Below, in pieces: positions 61,097-64,000 of a stretch of DNA of 64,000 nucleotides. The position numbers were made by a program, and so were the translations under genes. The notes under the pieces are model-generated. The model was not told the origin of the DNA, searched no databases, and worked only from the letters and a program-made list of their open reading frames with translations. The DNA comes from Actinomadura macra NBRC 14102 (lineage in GTDB: Bacteria > Actinomycetota > Actinomycetes > Streptosporangiales > Streptosporangiaceae): NCBI RefSeq assembly GCF_001552215.1, contig NZ_BCQT01000018.1, forward strand, positions 62,001 through 126,000, given 5' to 3'. Position 1 is the stretch's first letter, and the number at the start of each line of letters is the position of its first letter.

Positions 61097-64000
61097 TGCG
61101 CCGCCCCTGTCCGTCCGTCCCAGCCCTCGGGACCGGTCGCCGCGTCCGGCCGGAGCCAGGCGAGCCTGTCGGGGTCGTACATCGCGATGAACCGCTCGGA
61201 TCCGTCCGAGCCGAGGTAGTACATCTCCGCGCCGTAGGGGAGCCGGACGCTGTCCACCTTGTACTCGCGGATGGAGCCGGCGCTGCCCGGCGCGAAGCCG
61301 GTACCGAGGAACGGCGGACGCTCGATCACCCATCCGGCGTCACCCCACGTCGCCATCTCCTCCGCGTCCCGCCCGCCGAACGGGACGCGGTACAGATCGG
61401 GGCAGTACGCGGGCCACCGGATCACGTAGACGCCTTCGTCGCCCGGCGAGAACGACGAGTCCTCGTAAAGCAGGCCCAGCGCCTCGTACAACTGGACCGG
61501 CGTCTGCAACTCGGTGACGTCGCCCGTCGGGTGGACGAATCCGCCGACCCGGTCATAGCCCTGCTCCAGGTACCACCCGACATGGCCGTGCGGGACGACC
61601 TTCTGCATGATGGCCGGCTGCGTCACCGGGTCGGTCTCGAACTCGGCGAACGACGCCGGCGTCATCGCGTCCTGGACCGCGCTCTGCGCCGACGGCGTGG
61701 GCGAGAGGTCGGGTGGTGGTTCGGACTGCGGCAGCGGAGCCTCGGGCCTGGTCTGGACGAGCCCGACCCGCACCGCCCACTCGCTCAGCTCCCGCACCTG
61801 GTCGCCGCGTAGAGACGCCCCTATGCGCGTACCCGGGTTGAGCAGCATCGCCCAGTCATTGCGAGGCCAGGCGCCGATCAGCTCCCGGAAGTCCGCGTAC
61901 ACGAACCTCGACTCCGGCAGCACCTCCCGCAGCCGCACGAGCGATGTGAAGACCTGCACCGACGATCCGGCTTGGAGCGCCGCCTCCCAGCGGAACTCCC
62001 GCTGCACCGGCGTGACCTCAAGCGGCGCGTCCTGCGGGATGGGCACCAGCACGTTCGCGTTGAGCAGCACCCGCAGGAACGCGTCGGAGTCCCCGCCCTG
62101 CGTCGCCTCGTACAGCTCCTGGTCGATGCGGTTGCCGGGTTCGAACTCGCGCTCCGCCGGGCGCAGCCGCGCCGCGGGCTCCGGCTCCGGCGCCGCGGGG
62201 ACGGCCGGTCCCGCCGCCGGTGCGGGCGGCGCTTCGGCGATATGCGGCATTTCGGCCGCAGGCATTTCGGCCGGGACCGCGGGAGTCTCCGTGGCGGACG
62301 CGGACACCTCCGTCACCGCTGGAGGGGGAGTCTGTGTCACTGCCGGAGGAGGAACCTGCGTCACTGCCGGGGGAACCTGTGTCACGGCCGGAGGGGGAAC
62401 CTCGTCCACGGCGGGAGGGGGTGCCTCCGCCACGGGGGGCGCCGCGGCGGCGGGCTCCGGCGTGTCCTCGGGCACGCTCCGGGACGGGCCGCTCAGCACC
62501 CGCACCTGCGCGCCGGGCATGGTCGCGTCGATCGGCGTGCCGGGGTTGAGGACCAGGGTCCAGTTCGTGTCCGGCCACGCCGACACCATCTCCAACAGGC
62601 TCGGCATGACGAACCGTGACGAACCGATCGCCTCGTTCATCCACTTCAGCGACGTGAACAGCTGGATGCACACCTCTCCGTGGACGGCCACCGGCCGCCA
62701 CGGGAAGTCGGCGTCGTCCGGCGCGATGCCCCAGGGCGTCTCCGGCTCCGCCGGGACGAGCACCTGCGCGCCGAGCAGCACCTTGAAGAAGGTGTCGGTG
62801 TCACGCCGCTGCGCCGCGTCGAAGAGCCGCTGCTCCACGTCGTTCTGCGGTTCGAACCCCTCCGTCATCCGCTGCGCGGCGCGCTGGTCCGCCCACCGTG
62901 CGAGCCCGGGCAACTGCTGCGCCAGGATCGTCCCGCCCGCCGGGGAACCGGAGTTGATCGCCAGCACCCACTCGGGGTCGGGCCAGTACCGCAGCGCCAC
63001 CGTGAACGGCAGCTTGATGTACTCCATCCCCGGTCCCGCGGCCTCGATCAGCCGCTCGGGCGAGGTGAACACGGGCACGACCGTCGCGCCGTCCACCTCC
63101 CGCGTCTGCCACGGGAAGCCGCTGCGGCCGGGCCGCAGCGTGTAGTCCATGTCCTCGGGCGTGGGCAGCAGCACCTCGGCCCCGGCCATGGTCTGGAGGA
63201 ACAGGTCATGGTCGTTGCTCGCGGCGGCCCGCAGCAGCTCCCGCTCGACCTCGTTGGCCGGCTGGAACGCCGGGCGGGGCTCCTCTCGTACGAGCTCCCG
63301 GTGCTGTGCCTGCAACTCCTCCCAGCCGGCGTCGTCCTCGGCGGGCGTGGCGGGCGTGGCGGGCGTGGCGGGCGTGGCGGGCTCGGCTGGTGCGGGCGGC
63401 GTGGCCGGTGCGGCGTGTTCACCATGCGGCGACGACAGGTCGGCCTGCGTCGCCAGCGGGTCCTGCGGCGCCGGGCCGCCTTGCGCGGACGGCCCGTCCG
63501 CGGGCGCACCAGTGGGGCCCGCGGCCTCGCCCTGTGCAGCCGGTGCAGTCGGCGGGGCGGGCGCCACCGGCGCCACCGGCGGGCCTGCCGGAGGCGTCTC
63601 GGCCAGCGGAGGGTGGGCACCGCCGGTTGAGGCGACACCCGGTGAGGAATGCGGGTCGTGACCGCGTGGTCCAGGCACGTTCTGCGGGGTGGGCCCGTCC
63701 ATGTCATCCATGGCGGACGGCCCGGCGACGTCCAGTGCCGCGGGCTCCTCCTGCGTCGGGGTTCCGAGGTGGGGGAACGCGCCACTGGCGGACGAGGGGC
63801 CGCTCGGTTCGGCGGCCCCGCCTCGCGCGGACGGGTCCACGTGCGCTGGAAGGTCGATCAGTGTCCTCGACGGATCCTGCGCGGGGGGCACGTCTTGGGT
63901 GGGTGTGTCGTTGCGCAGGTCGTGATCCGCGTGCTGCGGGGCGTCCTGGGGCACCTGACCGGTTGCCTCGACCTGAACGGTCGGTGCTGTGGATGCTGCG
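61093..64000 (-). CDS. Large SseB-repeat protein with Pro/Ala-rich N-terminus, running off the window
   Basis: The frame is open to the right edge, so the start is probably outside; GTG 63954 is only an internal candidate. About 969 residues are visible. A disordered Pro/Ala/Gln-rich region comes first. Three SseB-N-type repeats of about 125 aa follow, each starting like FEPQNDVEQRLFDAAQRRD and containing FPWR/FRWE, VFTSLxxL and a W...LNPGTPI block. Proline-valine linkers (PPPAVTQVP) lie between. A C-terminal 170-aa domain has GWYLEQGYDRVGGFVHPTGD and VIRWPAYCPDLYRVPFGG. That domain matches no catalytic motif I know. Ends in a GTGA overlap with a small gene. Confidence 0.8.
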   Translation of the reverse strand, partial: AASTAPTVQVEATGQVPQDAPQHADHDLRNDTPTQDVPPAQDPSRTLIDLPAHVDPSARGGAAEPSGPSSASGAFPHLGTPTQEEPAALDVAGPSAMDDMDGPTPQNVPGPRGHDPHSSPGVASTGGAHPPLAETPPAGPPVAPVAPAPPTAPAAQGEAAGPTGAPADGPSAQGGPAPQDPLATQADLSSPHGEHAAPATPPAPAEPATPATPATPATPAEDDAGWEELQAQHRELVREEPRPAFQPANEVERELLRAAASNDHDLFLQTMAGAEVLLPTPEDMDYTLRPGRSGFPWQTREVDGATVVPVFTSPERLIEAAGPGMEYIKLPFTVALRYWPDPEWVLAINSGSPAGGTILAQQLPGLARWADQRAAQRMTEGFEPQNDVEQRLFDAAQRRDTDTFFKVLLGAQVLVPAEPETPWGIAPDDADFPWRPVAVHGEVCIQLFTSLKWMNEAIGSSRFVMPSLLEMVSAWPDTNWTLVLNPGTPIDATMPGAQVRVLSGPSRSVPEDTPEPAAAAPPVAEAPPPAVDEVPPPAVTQVPPAVTQVPPPAVTQTPPPAVTEVSASATETPAVPAEMPAAEMPHIAEAPPAPAAGPAVPAAPEPEPAARLRPAEREFEPGNRIDQELYEATQGGDSDAFLRVLLNANVLVPIPQDAPLEVTPVQREFRWEAALQAGSSVQVFTSLVRLREVLPESRFVYADFRELIGAWPRNDWAMLLNPGTRIGASLRGDQVRELSEWAVRVGLVQTRPEAPLPQSEPPPDLSPTPSAQSAVQDAMTPASFAEFETDPVTQPAIMQKVVPHGHVGWYLEQGYDRVGGFVHPTGDVTELQTPVQLYEALGLLYEDSSFSPGDEGVYVIRWPAYCPDLYRVPFGGRDAEEMATWGDAGWVIERPPFLGTGFAPGSAGSIREYKVDSVRLPYGAEMYYLGSDGSERFIAMYDPDRLAWLRPDAATGPEGWDGRTGAAQ

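Noticed and set aside
63340..63380. GGCGTGGCGGGCGTGGC tandem repeat considered as CRISPR or regulatory array
   Set aside because: Short uninterrupted repeats encoding Ala/Thr/Pro in the linker of the SseB-repeat gene; no spacers.

Overview
The window is a high-GC actinomycete chromosome segment. Very GC-rich third codon positions, many ATGA/GTGA start-stop overlaps, GTG and TTG starts, SARP regulators, an Orn exonuclease, ECF sigma factors and MocR/PdxR all fit. The gene set suggests Streptomyces or Streptosporangiales (Actinomadura-like), but the sequence alone does not fix the genus.

Layout. (1) About 1-9700 looks like a small, partly decayed specialised-metabolite locus. It holds the tail of a SAM methyltransferase, a condensation-domain/cupin protein broken by a frameshift, a truncated and frameshifted SARP, and a large SARP-NB-ARC-TPR activator. 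These are followed by a three-gene forward operon (fumarate-reductase-type flavoprotein, Gfo/Idh/MocA oxidoreductase, and an unrecognised protein). The operon's promoter region carries three GGACCG repeats exactly 11 bp apart, which is SARP operator geometry. (2) 9.9-12.0 kb encodes a two-gene secreted copper-amine-oxidase-like protein with an altered cofactor motif. (3) 12.3-34.2 kb is an extracellular/cytoplasmic contractile injection system (eCIS/CIS). A membrane sensor-like protein, a LuxR regulator, a DUF4255 (Pvc16) cap protein and a Pvc15-type AAA+ ATPase come first. A reverse-strand membrane protein follows. The structural operon then runs: sheath, tube, chaperone pair, a 1161-aa PVQR-repeat protein, second tube protein, LysM protein, VgrG-like spike, gp25, J-type and I-type baseplate proteins, a zinc-ribbon/discoidin membrane protein and a STAND-TPR ATPase. 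(4) 34.2-42.6 kb is an FxSxx-COOH-type RiPP locus: XRE-NB-ARC protein, radical SAM/SPASM enzyme, stand-alone HExxH enzyme, FxsT-like NB-ARC/TPR protein and a 61-aa precursor with an extended C-terminus ending GFTSYTDSID. A small convergent gene nearby encodes a protein with an extraordinary Trp/Tyr/Cys-rich tail. (5) 42.5-47.1 kb holds a large SF1 helicase flanked by gene-poor, lower-GC sequence beside tRNA-Lys, possibly an island. (6) 47-64 kb is mostly chromosomal: two tRNAs, a LuxR regulator, Orn, a PNPOx-like protein with a divergent MocR regulator, a phosphotransferase remnant, two tandem sigma/anti-sigma fusion genes, a VWA/substrate-binding protein, a SpoU methyltransferase, a cell-surface protein, and a large SseB-repeat protein with a small overlapping partner.

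The CIS genes are closely packed and often overlap by 1-4 nt, so translation is probably coupled. The RiPP enzymes are also overlapping, while their FxsT-like protein and precursor are divergently placed. The two most interesting places are the RiPP precursor, with tandem aromatic-Thr-Ser/Asp triplets plus the neighbouring aromatic-tail gene, and the CIS segment 20.9-25.0 kb. There a P2 E/E'-like chaperone pair and a repeat protein occupy the phage tape-measure position.
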